From Euryodendron excelsum (Eukaryota; Streptophyta; Magnoliopsida; Ericales; Pentaphylacaceae), in contig CM065384.1 of NCBI GenBank assembly GCA_033060915.1, positions 15,804,001 to 15,868,000 on the forward strand: 64,000 bases of DNA, in the 5' to 3' direction. Shown here one piece after another: positions 1 through 13,100 of this stretch. Position 1 is the first letter of the stretch. Each line of letters starts with the position of its first letter. A program made the position numbers and the translations under genes. Below the pieces are notes generated by a model. It searched no databases, had not been told where the DNA came from, and worked only from the letters and a program-made list of their open reading frames with translations.

Positions 1-96
1 GAAGCTAGGGTTTTGGGAGTGTACGAGCTCTGTGTATCAAAAATTAGGATTTTTAGACTGAGTTTGCGGACCTTTTTCACGCTGGAAGAGGCTCTG

Positions 97-104
97 TATT
101 TATA
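97..104 (-). promoter_or_regulatory. TATA box of the giant LTR
   Basis: The minus strand reads TATAAATA followed by CAGAGCC, the same TATA context as in the five other LTR promoters of this window (29870, 31972, 36257, 49708, 53029). Upstream, the LTR lacks the GGCGCCA palindrome block that its sisters carry, so this promoter may be weakened. Confidence 0.75.
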
Positions 105-308
105 GAGATGAGATAGACCTGGTCCCTGTTGCAGTGTCCCGGAGGTATTTGACTTGAAATATGAGGATAGGATGTGTCGAAAGGGTTGACAGGGCCTTTA
201 GGGGCAAAACGGTCAATCGGGCCGAAAAGCTACCGGGACGGACTTGAACTGTCCCGGAAGAAGACTCGAGATTTGGAAACATTATTCAGAATGTTCTCAA
301 AGGTTACC

Positions 309-620
309 GGTTTGATTCTCAGAGCTAGTGTGGTCAGAAAAGGTGATCGGCCCACCAGGGGCCAAACGGTCATTTTGTACCGGGTTTACTGGAACTGACT
401 TAAAATGATCCGGAAGGATAAAGGAAGGTCGAGAATACTATAAGAAGTATTCTTGAGGGGTCACCGGTTTGATACCCAGAGCCAGTGTGGTTCCCAGGGC
501 ATTCGAATGCCTAGGGGCAAAATGGTCATCTTAATCGGAAAGTCTCGGAATTAGCCCGTAACTGACTATAAGGCACCTAATCATGCCGGATTTCTTTTAA
601 GACAATATTAGACGGTCGGA
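309..620 (-). repeat. 157-bp U3 module, about two copies
   Basis: The phrase 'ggtttgat(a/t)c(c/t)cagagc' recurs at 309 and 466, exactly 157 bp apart. Between the copies lies a conserved block containing 'gcaaaacggtcatttt' and 'gagaatactataagaag'. The same module occurs with 157-bp spacing at 30319/30476/30633 and 32416/32573/32730. It is a fixed tandem component of U3 in this family and distinct from the satellite array. Its function is unknown and an enhancer role is only a guess. Confidence 0.75.
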
Positions 621-730
621 CTCACTATTCTGAAGACTCAAGTGTGGTCTCGAGAAACGTGTTGGAAAAGGCCCAAGGGCAGTTTGGTCATTCTGAAGTG
701 GGCTAGTAGGCACTGGTGTTGACCTGGGTT

Positions 731-866
731 TTGAGTGTTTTTGCCACTCTGACGGCGGTCGTCTGATATAGGGGTTTGTTGGCAATACCCTATATGGGCC
801 TGTTTGCGAGTATATCGCTACTCTGACAGTTGCGATGTTTGTGAGTATTTTTGCTACTTTGACGGT
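731..866 (-). promoter_or_regulatory. Three spaced enhancer-like U3 repeats
   Basis: Three copies of a motif that reads roughly CCGTCAGAGTAGCGAAAA followed by ACTCG on the minus strand lie at about 731-755, 801-830 and 836-866. The same arrangement (a close pair and a third separated by 'caacaaacccc') occurs at 33564-33770, 35247-35400 and 48678-48815. Direct repeats like these in U3 are typical of transcriptional enhancers in plant LTRs. That role is inferred from position only. Confidence 0.5.
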
Positions 867-1059
867 TCGCGATTATTCCCGAGACTGCTTGATCTTGGTA
901 AGCTGCTAAAGGTGACTTAGCGCCTTAGAAGCAACTTTGTCGAAAGGCATGCCTAAATGGACATATCTGCATTGGCAGCCTAGCAGGCACCGAAGCTAGA
1001 CCGTTATACCATCTAGTGGACTTGGGGTCTTGTCCCGGTCGACAAGTTTAAAGGGACTT

Positions 1060-1103
1060 ACCGTTTCGAAGAGATTTTATTCGAAAAATGCGCCGGACCG
1101 TCT
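1060..1103 (-). repeat. Array edge with ancestral-type core
   Basis: At the left flank the text 'agggacttaccgtttcgaagag' keeps the 'cttaccgt' form seen in the short arrays of S3 and D. The 94-bp units inside nearly all read 'cttatcgt'. The flank therefore appears to be the unamplified U3 sequence from which the array grew. Confidence 0.5.
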
Positions 1104-4100
1104 CGAGAAATAAATTGTCTTGAGAAAGGGATTGGAATTGGAAAGGGGTCTTATCGTCTTTGGAAAGACGTGCTTGATTCAGAATAGATTTACCGTCTTG
1201 AAGAATAAACTTTCTTGAGAGAGGGATTGGAATTGGAAAGGGGACTTATCGTCATCGGAAAGAACCGCCTGATTGGAGGATATTTACCATCTCGAGGAAT
1301 CAACTTTCTCGAGAGAGGGATAGGAATTGGAAAGGGGTCTTATCAATTTCGGAAAGACGCGCCTGATTAGAGTAGATTTATTGTCTTGAGGAATAAATTG
1401 TCTCGAGAGAGGGATTGGAATCGGAAAGGGGTCTTGTCGTCTTCGGAAAGACGCACCTAATTGGAGTAGATTTACCGTCTCGAGGAATCAACTGTCTCGC
1501 GAGAGGAATTAGAATTGGAAAGGGACTTATCGTCTTCGGAAAGACACGCCTGATTGGAGTAGATTTACCATCTCGAGGAACCGACCGTCTTGAGAGAGGG
1601 ATTAGACTTGGAAAGGGGTCTTATCGTCTTTGGAAAGACGTGCCTAATTGGAGTAGATTTACCGTCTCGAGAGGGGAATTGGAATTGGAAAGGGGACTTA
1701 TCGTCTTCGGAAAGACATGCCTGATTGGAGGAAATTTACCGTCTCGAGGAATCAACGGTCTCTGGAGAGGGATTGGAATGGGAAAGGGTCTTATCGTCTT
1801 CGGAAAGACGTGCCTAATTGAAGTAGATTTACTGTCTCGAGGCAACAATTGTCACGAGAAAGGAATTGGAATTAGAAAGGGAACTTATCGTCTTTGGAAA
1901 GACGCTCCTGATTGGAGTAGATTCACCGTCTTGAGAAATCAACTGTCTCGAGAGAGGGATTGGAATTGGAAAGGGGTCTTAACGTTTTCGGAAAGACGTG
2001 CCTACTTGGAGTAGATTTACCGTTCTGGGGAATCAACTGTCTCGAGTGAGGAATTGGAATTGGAAAGGGGACTTACTATCTTCGGAAAGACGCGCCTGAT
2101 TGGAGTAGATTTACCATCTCAAGGAATCAACTGTCCCGAGAGAGGGATTCAAATTGGAAAGGAGTCTTATCGTCTTCGGAAAGACGTGCCTAATTGGAGT
2201 AAATTTACGTTCCCGATGAATCAATTGTCTCGAGAGAGGAATTGGAATTGGAAAGGGGACTTATCGTGTTCGGAAAGACACGCCTGACTGGAGTAGATTT
2301 ACCGTCTTGAGGAATAAACTGTCTCGAGAGATAGATTGGAATTGGAAAGAGGTCATACCGTCTTTGGAAAGACGCTCCTGATCGGAGTAGATTTACCGTC
2401 TCGAGGAATCAACTGTCTCGAGAGAGGAATCGGAATTGCAAAGGGGACTTATCGTCTTCGAAATGACCCGCCTGATTGGAGTAGATTTACCATTTCAAAG
2501 AATCAACAGTCACCAAGGAGGGATTGGAATTGGAAAGGGCTCTTATCGTCTTCGGAAAGATGCGCCTGATCAGAGCAGATTTACCATCTCGAGGAATCAA
2601 CTGTCTTGAGAAAGGAATTGGAATTAGAAAGGGGGCTTATCGTGTTTGGAAAGACACGCCTGATTGGAGTACATTTACCATTTCGAGGAATCAACTGTCT
2701 CGAGAGAGGGATTGGAATTGGAAAGGTGTCATATCGTATTCGGAAAGACGCGCCTGATTGAAGTAGATTTACCGTCTCAAAGAATCAACTGTCTCGAGAG
2801 TGGGATTGGAATTGGAAAGGGGTCTTATCGTCTTCGGAAAGACGTGCCTACTTGGAGTAGATTTACCGTTCGAGGAAGCAACAGTCTCGAGAGAGGAATT
2901 GGAATTGGAAAGAGGACTTATCGTCTTTGGAAAGACGCGCCTGGTTAGAGTAGATTTACCATCTCCAGGAATCAACTGTCTCGAGAAAGGGATTGGATTT
3001 GGAAAGGGGTCTTATCGTCTTTCGAAAGACGTGCCTACTTGGAGTAGATTTACCGTTCGAGGAAGCAACAGTCTCGAGAGAGGAGTTGGAATTGGAAAGA
3101 GGACTTATCGTCTTTGGAAAGACGGGCCTGGTTAGAGTAGATTTACCATCTCGAGGAATCAACTATCTCGAGAAAGGGATTGGAATTAGAAAGGGGTCTT
3201 ATCGTCTTTCGAAAGACGTGCTTGATTCAGAATAGATTTACCGTCATGAAGAATAAACTTTCTTGAGAGAGGGATTGGAATTGGAAATGGGACTTATCAT
3301 CATCGGAAAGAATCGCCTGATTGGAGTATATTTACCATCTCGAGGAATCAACTTTCTCGAGAGAGGGATTGGAATTGGAAAGGGGCCTTATCAATTTCGG
3401 AAAGACGCGCCTGATTAGAGTCGATTTATTGTCTCGAGGAATAAACTGTCTCGAGAGAGGGATTGGAATCAGAAAGGGGTCTTATCGTCTTCGGAAAGAC
3501 GCACCTAATTGGAGTAGATTTATCGTCTCGAGGAATCAACTGTCTCGCGAGAGGAATTAGAATTGGAAAGGGGACTTATCGTCTTCGGAAAAATGCGCCT
3601 GATTGGAGTAGATTTACCATCTCGAGGAACCAACCGTCTCGAAAGAGGGATTGGACTTGGAAAAGGGTCTTATCATCTTTGGAAAGACGTGCCTAACTGG
3701 AGTAGATTTACCGTCTCGAGGAATCAACTGTCTCGAGAGAGGAATCGGAATTGGAAAGGGGACTTATCGTCTTCGAAATGACGCGTCTGATTGGAGTAGA
3801 TTTACCATTTCGAAGAATCAACAGTCACGAGGGAGGGATTGGAATTGGAAAGGGGTCTTATCGCCTTCGGAAAGACGTGCCCACTTGGAGTAGATTTACC
3901 ATTCGAGGAAGGAACAGTCTCGAGAGAGGAATTGGAATTGGAAAGAGGACTTATCGTGTTTGGAAAGACGCGCCTGGTTAGAGTAGATTTACCATCTCGA
4001 GGACTCAACTGTCCCGAGAAAGGGATTGGAATTGGAAATGGGTCTTATCGTCTTCGGAAAGACATGCCTCGTTGGAGTAAATTTACATTCTCGAGGCATC

Positions 4101-7100
4101 GGTTGTCTCGAGAGAGGAATTGGAGTTGGAAAAGGGACTTATCGTCTTCGAAAAGACACGGCTGACTAGAGTAGATTTAGCATCTCGAGGAATAAAATAT
4201 CTCGAGAGAGTGATTGGAATTGGAAAGGGGTCTTATCGTCTTCGGAAAGACACGCCTGATTGGAGTAGATTCACTGTCTCGAGGAATCAATTGTCTCGAG
4301 AGAGGAATTAGAATTGGAAAGGGGACTTATCGTCTTTGGAAAGATGCGCCTGATTGGAGTAGATTTACCGTCTCGAGAGAGGGATTGGAATTGGAAAAAG
4401 GTCTTATCGTCTTCGGAAAGACGTGCCTAGTTGGAATAGATTTACTGTCTCGAGGAATCAACTGTCTCGAGAGAGGAATTGGAATTGGAAATGGGACTAA
4501 TCATCTTTGGAAAGACGCGCCTGATTGGAGTAGATTTACCGTCTCGAGGAATCAACTGTCTCGAGAGAGGGATTGGAATTGGAAAAAGGTCTTATCGTCT
4601 TTGGAAAGACGTGCCTAATTGAAGTAGATTTACCGTCTCGAGGCATCAACTGTCTCGAGAGAGGAATTGGAATTGGAAAGGAGACTTATCGTCTTTGGAA
4701 AGAGGCGCCTGATTAGAGTTGATTTACCATCTCGAGGAATCAACTGTCTTGAGAGAGGAATTGAAATTGGAAAGGGGGCTTATCGTCTTCGAAAAGACAC
4801 GCCTGATTGGAGTAGATTTACCATCTCGAGGAATCAACTGTCTTAAGAGAGGGATTAGAACCGGAAAGGGGTCATATCCGCTTCGGAAAGACGTGCCTGA
4901 TTCGAGTAGATTTACCGTATCGAGGAATCAACTGTCTCGAGAGAGGAATTGGAATTGGAAATGGGACTAATCATCTTTGGAAAGACGCGCCTGATTAGAG
5001 TAGATTTACCGTCTCGAGAGAGGGATTGGAATTGGAAAAAGGTCTTATCGTCTTCGGAAAGATGTGCCTAATTGAACTAGTTTTACCGTCTCGAGGCATC
5101 AACTGTCTCGAGAGAGGAATTGGAATTGGAAAGGAGACTTATCGTCTTTGGAAAGACGCGCCTGATTGGAGTAGATTTATCGTGTCGAGAAATCAACTGT
5201 CTTGAGAGAGGGATTGGAATTGGAAAGGGGTCTTATCGTCTTCGGAAAGACGTGCCTACTTGGAGTAGATTTACCGTCTCGAGGAATCAACTGTCTCGAG
5301 AGAGGAATTGGAATTAGAACGGGGACTTATCTTCTTCGGAAAGAAGCGCTTGGTTGGAGTAGATTTACCGTCTCGTGGAATCAACTGTCTCGAGAGAGGG
5401 ATTGGAATTTGAAAGGGCTCTTATCGTCTTCGGAAAGACGTGCCTACTTGGATTAGATTTACCGTCTCGAGGAATCAACTGTCTCAACAGAGGAATTGGT
5501 ATTGGAACGGGGACTTATCGTCTTCGGAAAGAAGCGCCTAGTTGGAGTAGATTTATCGTCTCGAGGAATCAACTGTCTCGAGAGAGGGATTAGAATTGGA
5601 AACGGCTCTTATCGTCTTCGGAAAGAGATGCCTAGTTGGAGTAAATTTACCTTCTCGAGGCATCAGTTGCCTCGAGAGAGGAATTGGAATTGGAAAAGGG
5701 ACTTATCATCTTCGGAAACACACGCCAGACTGGTGTAGATTTACCGTCATGAGGAAATAAACTGTCTCTCGAGAGTGATTGGAATTGGAAAGGGGTCTTA
5801 TCGTCTTTGGCAAGACGCGCCTGATTGGAGTTGATTTGTTGTCTCGAGGAATCAACTGTCTCGAGAGAGGATTGGAATTGGAAAGGGGACTTATCGTTTT
5901 TGGAAAGACGCGCCTGATTGGAGTAGATTTACAGTCTCGAGGAATCAACTGTCTCGGGAAAGGGATTGGAATTGGAAAAGGGTCTTATCGGGTTCGGAAA
6001 GACGTGCCTAATTGAAGTAGATTTACCGTCTCGAGTCTTCGATTGTCTCGAGTGAGGAATTGGAATTGGAAAGGGGGCTTATCTTCTTTGGAAAGACGCG
6101 CCTGATTGGAGTAGATTTGCCGTCTCGAGGAATCAACTGTCTCGAGAAAGGGATTGGAATTGGAAAAGGGTCTTATCGTGTTCGGAAAAACGTGCCTAAT
6201 TGAAGTAGATTTACCATCTCGAGGCATCGATTGTCTTGAGAGAGGAATTGGAATTGGAAAAGGGACTTATCGTCGTTGGAAAGAGGCGCCTGATTAGAGT
6301 TGATTTACCATCTCGAGGAATCAACTGTCTCGAGAAATCAACTGTCTCGAGGGAGGGATTAGAATTTGAAAGGGGTCTTATCGTCTTCTGAAAGACGTGC
6401 CTACTTGGAGTAGATTTACCGTCTCGAGGAATCAATTGTCTCGTGAGAGGAATTGGAATTGGAACGGTGACTTATCGTCTTCGGAAAGAACCGCATGGTT
6501 GGAGTAGATTTATCGTCTCGAGGAATCAACTATCTCGAGAGAGGGATTGGAATTGGAAAGGGCTCTTATCGTCTTCGGAAAGACATGCCTAAGTGGAGTA
6601 AATTTACCTTCTTGAGGCATCAATTGCCTCGAGAGAGGAATTGGAATTGGAAAAGGGACTTATCATCCTCGGAAGGACATGCCTAACTAGAGTAAATTTA
6701 CCGTCTAGCGGAATAAACTGTCTCGAGAGAGTGATTGGAATTGGAAAGGGTCTTATTGTCTTCGGTAAGACGTGCCTGATTGGAGTAGATTTGCTGTCTC
6801 GAGGAATTAACTGTCTCGAGAGAGGAATTGGACTTGGAGAGGGGACATATCGTCTTTGGAAAGACGCGCCTGATTGAAGTAGATTTACCGTCTTGAGGAA
6901 TCAACTGTCTCGGGAGAGGGATTGGAATTGGAAAAGGGTCTTATCGTCTTGGGAAAGACGTGCCTAATTGAAATAGATTTACCGTCTCGAGGCATCGATT
7001 GTCTCGAGAGAGGAATTGGAATTGGAAAGGGTACTTATCGTCTTTGGAAAGACACGCCTGATTGGAGTAGATTTACCGTCTCGAGAAATCAACTGTCTCA

Positions 7101-10100
7101 AGAGAGGGATTGGAATTGGAAAGGGGTCTTATCGTCTTCGAAAAGACGTGCCTACTTGGAGTAGATTTACCGTCTCGAGGAATCAACTGTCTCGAGCGAG
7201 GAATTGGAACTGGAACGGGGACTTATCGTCTTCGGAAAGAAGCGCCTGGTTGGAGTAGATTTATCGTCTCGAGGAATCAACTGTCTCGAGAGAGGGATTG
7301 GAATTCGAAAGGGCACTTATCATCTTTGGAAAGACATGCCTAATTGGAGTAAATTTACCATCTCGAGGCATCAATTGCATCGACAGAGGAATTGGAATTG
7401 GAAAAGGGACTTATCATCTTCGGAAAGACACGCCTGACTGGAGTAGATTTACCCTCTCGAGGAATAAACTATCTCGAGAGAGTGATTGGAATTGGAAAGG
7501 GGTCTTATCGTCTTCGGCAAGACGCACCTGATTGGTATTGATTTGCTGTCTCGAGGAATCACTTGTCTCGGGGGAGGAATTGTAATTGGAAAGGGGACTT
7601 ATCGTCTTTGGAAAGACGCGCCTGATTGGAGTAGGTTCACCGTCTCGAGGAATCAACTGTCTCGGGAGAGGGATTGGAATTGGAAAAGGGTCTTATCGTG
7701 TTCGGAAACACGTGCCTAATTGAAGTAGATTTACCGTCTCGAGGCATCGATTGTCTCGAGAGAGGAATTGGAATTTGAAAGGGGACTTATCGTCTTTGGA
7801 AAGACGCGCCAGATTGGAGTAGATTTACCGGCTCGAGAAATCAACTGTCTCGAGAGAGGGATTGGAATTGGAAAGGGGGCTTATCGTCTTTCGAAAGACG
7901 TGCCTACTTGGAGTAGATTTACCGTCTCGAGGAATCAACTGTCTCGAGAGAGGAATTGGAATTGGAACGGGGACTTATCGTCTTCGGAAAGAAGCGCCTG
8001 GTTAGAGTAAATTTACCGTCTTGTGGAATCAACTTTCTCGAGAGAGGTATTGGAATTGGAAAGGGCTCTTCTCGTCTTCGGAAAGACATGCCTAATTGGA
8101 GTAAATTCACCTTCTGGAGGCATCAATTGCCTCGAGAGAGGAATTGGAATTGGAAAAGGGACTTATCATCTTCAGAAAGACACGCCTGACTGGAGTAGAT
8201 TTACCTTCTCGAGGAATAAACTGTCTCGAGAGAGTGATTGGAATTGGAAAGGGGTCTTATCGTCTTCGGAATGACGCGCCTGATTGGAGTAGATTTACTG
8301 TCTCGAGGAATCAGCTGTCTCGAGAGAGGAATTGGAATTGGAGAGGGGACTTATCGTCTTCAAAATAACGCGCCTGATTGGAGTAGATTTACCATCACGA
8401 GGAATCAACTGTCTTGAGAGGGGGATTGGAATCGGAAAAGGGTCTTATCGTCTTCGGAAAGAGGCGCCTGATTAGTGTAGATTTACCATCTCGAGGAATC
8501 AACTGTCTTGTGCGAGGAATTGGAATTGGAAAGGGGGCTTATGGTCTTCGAAAAGACACGCCTGATTGGTGTAGATTTACCATCTCGAGGAATCAACTAT
8601 CTTAAGAGAGGGATTAGAACTGGAAAGGGGTCATATTCGCTTCGAAAAGACGTGCCTGATTGGAGTAGATTCACCGTGTCGAGGAATCAACTGTCTCGAG
8701 AGAGGAATTGGAATTGGAAATGGGACTAATCGTCTTTGGAAAGACGCGCCTGATGGGAGTAGATTTATCGTCTCGAGGAATCAACTGTCTCGAGAGAGGG
8801 ATTGGAATTGGAAAAAGGTCTTATCGTCATCGGAAAGACGTGCCTAATTGAAGTAGATTTACCGTCTCCAGGCATCAACTGTCTCGAGAGAGGAATTGGA
8901 ATTGGAAAGGAGACTTATCGTCTTTGGAAAGACGCGCCTGATTGGAGTAGATTTATCGTGTCGAGAAATCAACTGTCTCGAGAGAGGGATTAGAATTTGA
9001 GAGGGGTCTTATCGTCTTCGGAAAGACGTGCCTACTTGGAGTAGATTTAACGTCTCGAGGAATCAACTGTCACGAGAGAGGAATTGGAATTGGAACGGGG
9101 ACTTATCGTCTTCGGAAAGAAGCGCTTGGTTAGAGTAAATTAACCGTCTTGAGGAATCAACTTTCTCAACAGAGGTATTGGAATTGGAAAGGGCTCTTAT
9201 CGTCTTCGGAAAAACATGCCTAATTGGAGTAAATTTACCTTCTGGAGGCATCAATTGCCTCGAGAGAGGAATTGGAATTGGAAAAGTGACTTATCATCTT
9301 CGGAAAGACACGCCTGACTGGAGTACATTTATCATCTAGCGGAATAAACTGTCTCGAGAGAGTGAATGGAATTGGAAAGGGGTCTTAGTGTCTTCGGTAA
9401 GACGCGCCTGATTGGAGTAGATTTGCTGTCTCGAGGAATCAACTGTCTCGACAGAGGAATTGGACTTGGAAAGGGGACATATCGTGTTTGAAAAGACGCG
9501 CCTGATTGGGGTAGATTTACCGTCACGAGGAATCAACTGTCTCGGGAGAGGGATTGGAATTGGAAAAGGGTCTTATCGCCTTGGGAAAGACGTGGCTAAT
9601 TGAAGTAGATTTACCGTCTCGAGGCATCGATTGTCTCGAGAGAGGAATTGGAATTGGAAAGGGTACTTATCGTCTTTGGAAAGACGCGCCTGATTGGAGT
9701 AGATTTACCGTCTCGAGAAATCAACTGTCTCGAGAGAGGGATTGGAATTGGAAAGGGGGCTTATCGTCTTTGGAAAGACGTGCCTACTTGGAGTAGATTT
9801 ACCGTCTCGAGGAATCAACTGTCTCGAGAGAGGAATTGGAATTGGAACGGGGACTTATCGTCTTCGGAAAGAAACGCCTGGTTAGAGTAAATTTACCGTC
9901 TTGAGGAATCAACTTTCTCGAGAGAGGTATTGGAATTGGAAAGGGCTCTTATCGTCTTCGGAAAGACATGCCTAATTGGAGTAAATTCACCTTCTGGAGG
10001 CATCAATTGCCTCGAGAGAGGAATTGGAATTGGAAAAGGGACTTATCATCTTCAGAAAGACACGCCTGACTGGAGTAGATTTACCCTCTCGAGGAATAAA

Positions 10101-13100
10101 CTGTGTCGAGAGAGTGATTGGAATTGGAAAGGGGTCTTATCGTCTTCCGAAAGACGCGCCTGATTGGAGTAGATTTACTGTCTCGAGGAATCAGCTGTCC
10201 CGAGAGAGGAATTGGAATTGGAGAGGGGACTTATCGTCTTCAAAATAACGCGCCTGATTGGAGTAGATTTACCATCTCGAGGAATCAACTGTCCCGAGAG
10301 GGGGATTGGAATCGGAAAGGGGTCTTATCGTCTTCGGAAAGAGGCGCCTGATTAGTGTTGATTTACCATCTCGAGGAATCAACTGTCTTGAGCGAGCAAT
10401 TGGAATTGGAAAGGGGGCTTATGGTCTTCGAAAAGACACGCCTGATTGGTGTAGATTTACCTTCTTGAGGAATCAACTGTCTTAAGAGAGGGATTAGAAC
10501 TGGAAAGGGGTCATATCCGCTTTGAAAAGACGTGCCTGACTGGAGTAGATTTACCGTGTCGAGGAATCAAGTGTGTCGAGAGAGGAATTGGAATTGGAAA
10601 TGGGACTAATCGTCTTTTGAAAGACGCGCCTGATTGGAGTAGATTTACCGTCTCGAGGAATCAACTGTCTCGAGAGAGGGATTGGAATTGGAAAAAGGTC
10701 TTATCGTCTTCGGAAAGACGTGCCTAACTGAAGTACATTTACCGTCTCTAGGCATCAACTGTCTCGAGAGAGGAATTGGAATTGGAAAGGAGACTTATCG
10801 TCTTCGGAAAGACGCGCCTGATTGGAGTAGATTTATCGTGTCGAGAAATCAACTGTCTCGAGAGAGGGATTGGAATTGGAAAGGGGTCTTATCGTCTTCG
10901 GAAAGACGTACCTACATGGAGTAGATTTAACGTCTCGAGGAATCAACTGTCTCGTGAGAGGAATTGGAATTGGAACGGGGACTTATCGTCTTCGGAAAGA
11001 AGCGCCTGGTTAGAGTAAATTTACCGTCTTGCGGAATCAACTTTCTCGAGAGGTATTGGAATTGGAAAGGGCTCTTATCGTCTTCGGAAAGACATGCCTA
11101 ATTGGAGTAAATTTACCTTCTGGAGGCATCAATTGCCTCGAGAGAGGAATTGGAATTGGAAAAGGACTTATCATCTTCAGAAAGTCACGCCTGACTGGAG
11201 TAGATTTACCCTCTCGAGGAATATACTGTCTCGAGAGAGTGATTGGAATTGGAAAGGGGTCTTATCGTCTTCGGAAAGACATGCCTAATTGGAGAAAATT
11301 TACCGTCTTGAGGCATCAATTGCCTTGAGAGAGGAATTGGAATTGGAAAAGGGACTTATCATCTTCGGAAAGACACGCCTGACTGGAGTAGATTTACCCT
11401 CTCGAGGAATAAACTGTCTCGAGAGAGTGATTGGAATTGGAAAGGGGTCTTACCGTCTTGGGAAAGACGCCCCTGATTGGAGTAGATTTACTGTCTCGAG
11501 GAATCAGCTGTCTCGAGAGAGGAATTGGAATTCGAGAGGGGACTTATCGTCTTCAAAATAACGCGCCTGATTGGAATAGATTTACCATCTCGACGAATCA
11601 ACTGTCTCGAGAGGGGGATTGGAATCGGAAAGGGTCTTATCGTCTTCGGAAAGAGGCGCCTGATTAGTGTTGATTTACCATCTCGAGGAATCAACTGTCT
11701 TGAGTGAGGAATTGGAATTGGAAAGGGGGCTTATGGTCTTCGAAAAGACACACTTGATTGGAGTAGATTTACCATCTCGAGGAATCAACTGTCTTAAGAG
11801 CGGGATTAGAACTGGAAAGGGGTCATATCTGCTTTGGAAAGACGCGCCTGATTGGAGTAGATTTACCGTCTAAAGGAATCAACTATCTCGAGAGAGGGAT
11901 TATAATTGGAAAAAGGTCTTATCGTTTTCGGAAAGATGTGCCTAATTGAAGTAGATTTACCGGCTCGAGGCATCAACTGTCTCGAGAGAGGAATTGGAAT
12001 TGGAAAGGAGACTTATCGTCTTTGGAAAGACGCGCCTGATTGGAGTAGATTTATCGTGTCGAGAAATCAACAGTCTCGAGAAAGGGATTGGAATTGGAAA
12101 AAGGCCTTATCGTCTTTGGAAAGACGTGCCTAATTGAAGTAGATTTACTGTCTCCAGGCATCAACTGTCTCGTGAGAGGAATTGGAATTGGAAAGGAGAC
12201 TTATCGTCTTTGGAAAGACGCGCCTGATTGGAGTAGGTTTATCGTGTCGAGAAATCAACTGTCTCGAGAGAGGGATTGGAATTGGGAAGGGGTTTTATCG
12301 TCTTCGGAAGGACGTGCCTACTTGGAGTAGATTTAACGTCTCGAGGAATCAACTGTCTCGTGAGAGGAATTGGAATTGGAACGGGGACTTATCGTCTTCA
12401 GAAAGAAGCGTCTGGTTAGAGTAAATTTATCGTCTTGAGGAATCAACTTTCTCGAGAGGTATTGGAATTGGAAAGGGCTCTTTTCGTCTTCGGAAAGACA
12501 TGCCTAATTGGAGTAAATTCACCGTCTGGAGGCATCAATTGCCTCGAGAGAGGAATTGGAATTGGAAAAGGGACTTATCATCTTCAGAAAGACACGCCTG
12601 ACTGGAGTAGATTTACCCTCTCGAGGAATATACTGTCTCGAGAGAGTGATTGGAATTGGAAGGGGGTCTTATCGTCTTCGGAAAGACATGCCTAATTGGA
12701 GAAAATTTACCGTCTCGTGGCATCAATTGCTTCGAGAGAGGAATTGGAATTGAAAAAGGGACTTTTCCTCATCGGAAAGACATGCCTGACTGGAGTAGAT
12801 TTACCCTCTCGAGGAATAAACTGTCTCAAGAGAGTGATTGCAATTGGAAAGGGGTCTTATCGTCTTCAGAAAGACACGCCTGATTGGAGTAGATTTACTG
12901 TCTCGAGGAATCAGCAGTCTCGAGAGAGGAATTGGAATTCGAGAGGGGACTTATCGTCTTCAAAATAATGCTCCTGATTGGAGTAGATTTACCATCTCGA
13001 GGAATCAACTATCTCGAGAGGGGGATTGGAATCGGAAAGGGTCTTATCATCTTCGGAAAGAGTCGCCTGATTAGTGTTGATTTACCATCTCGAGGAATCA

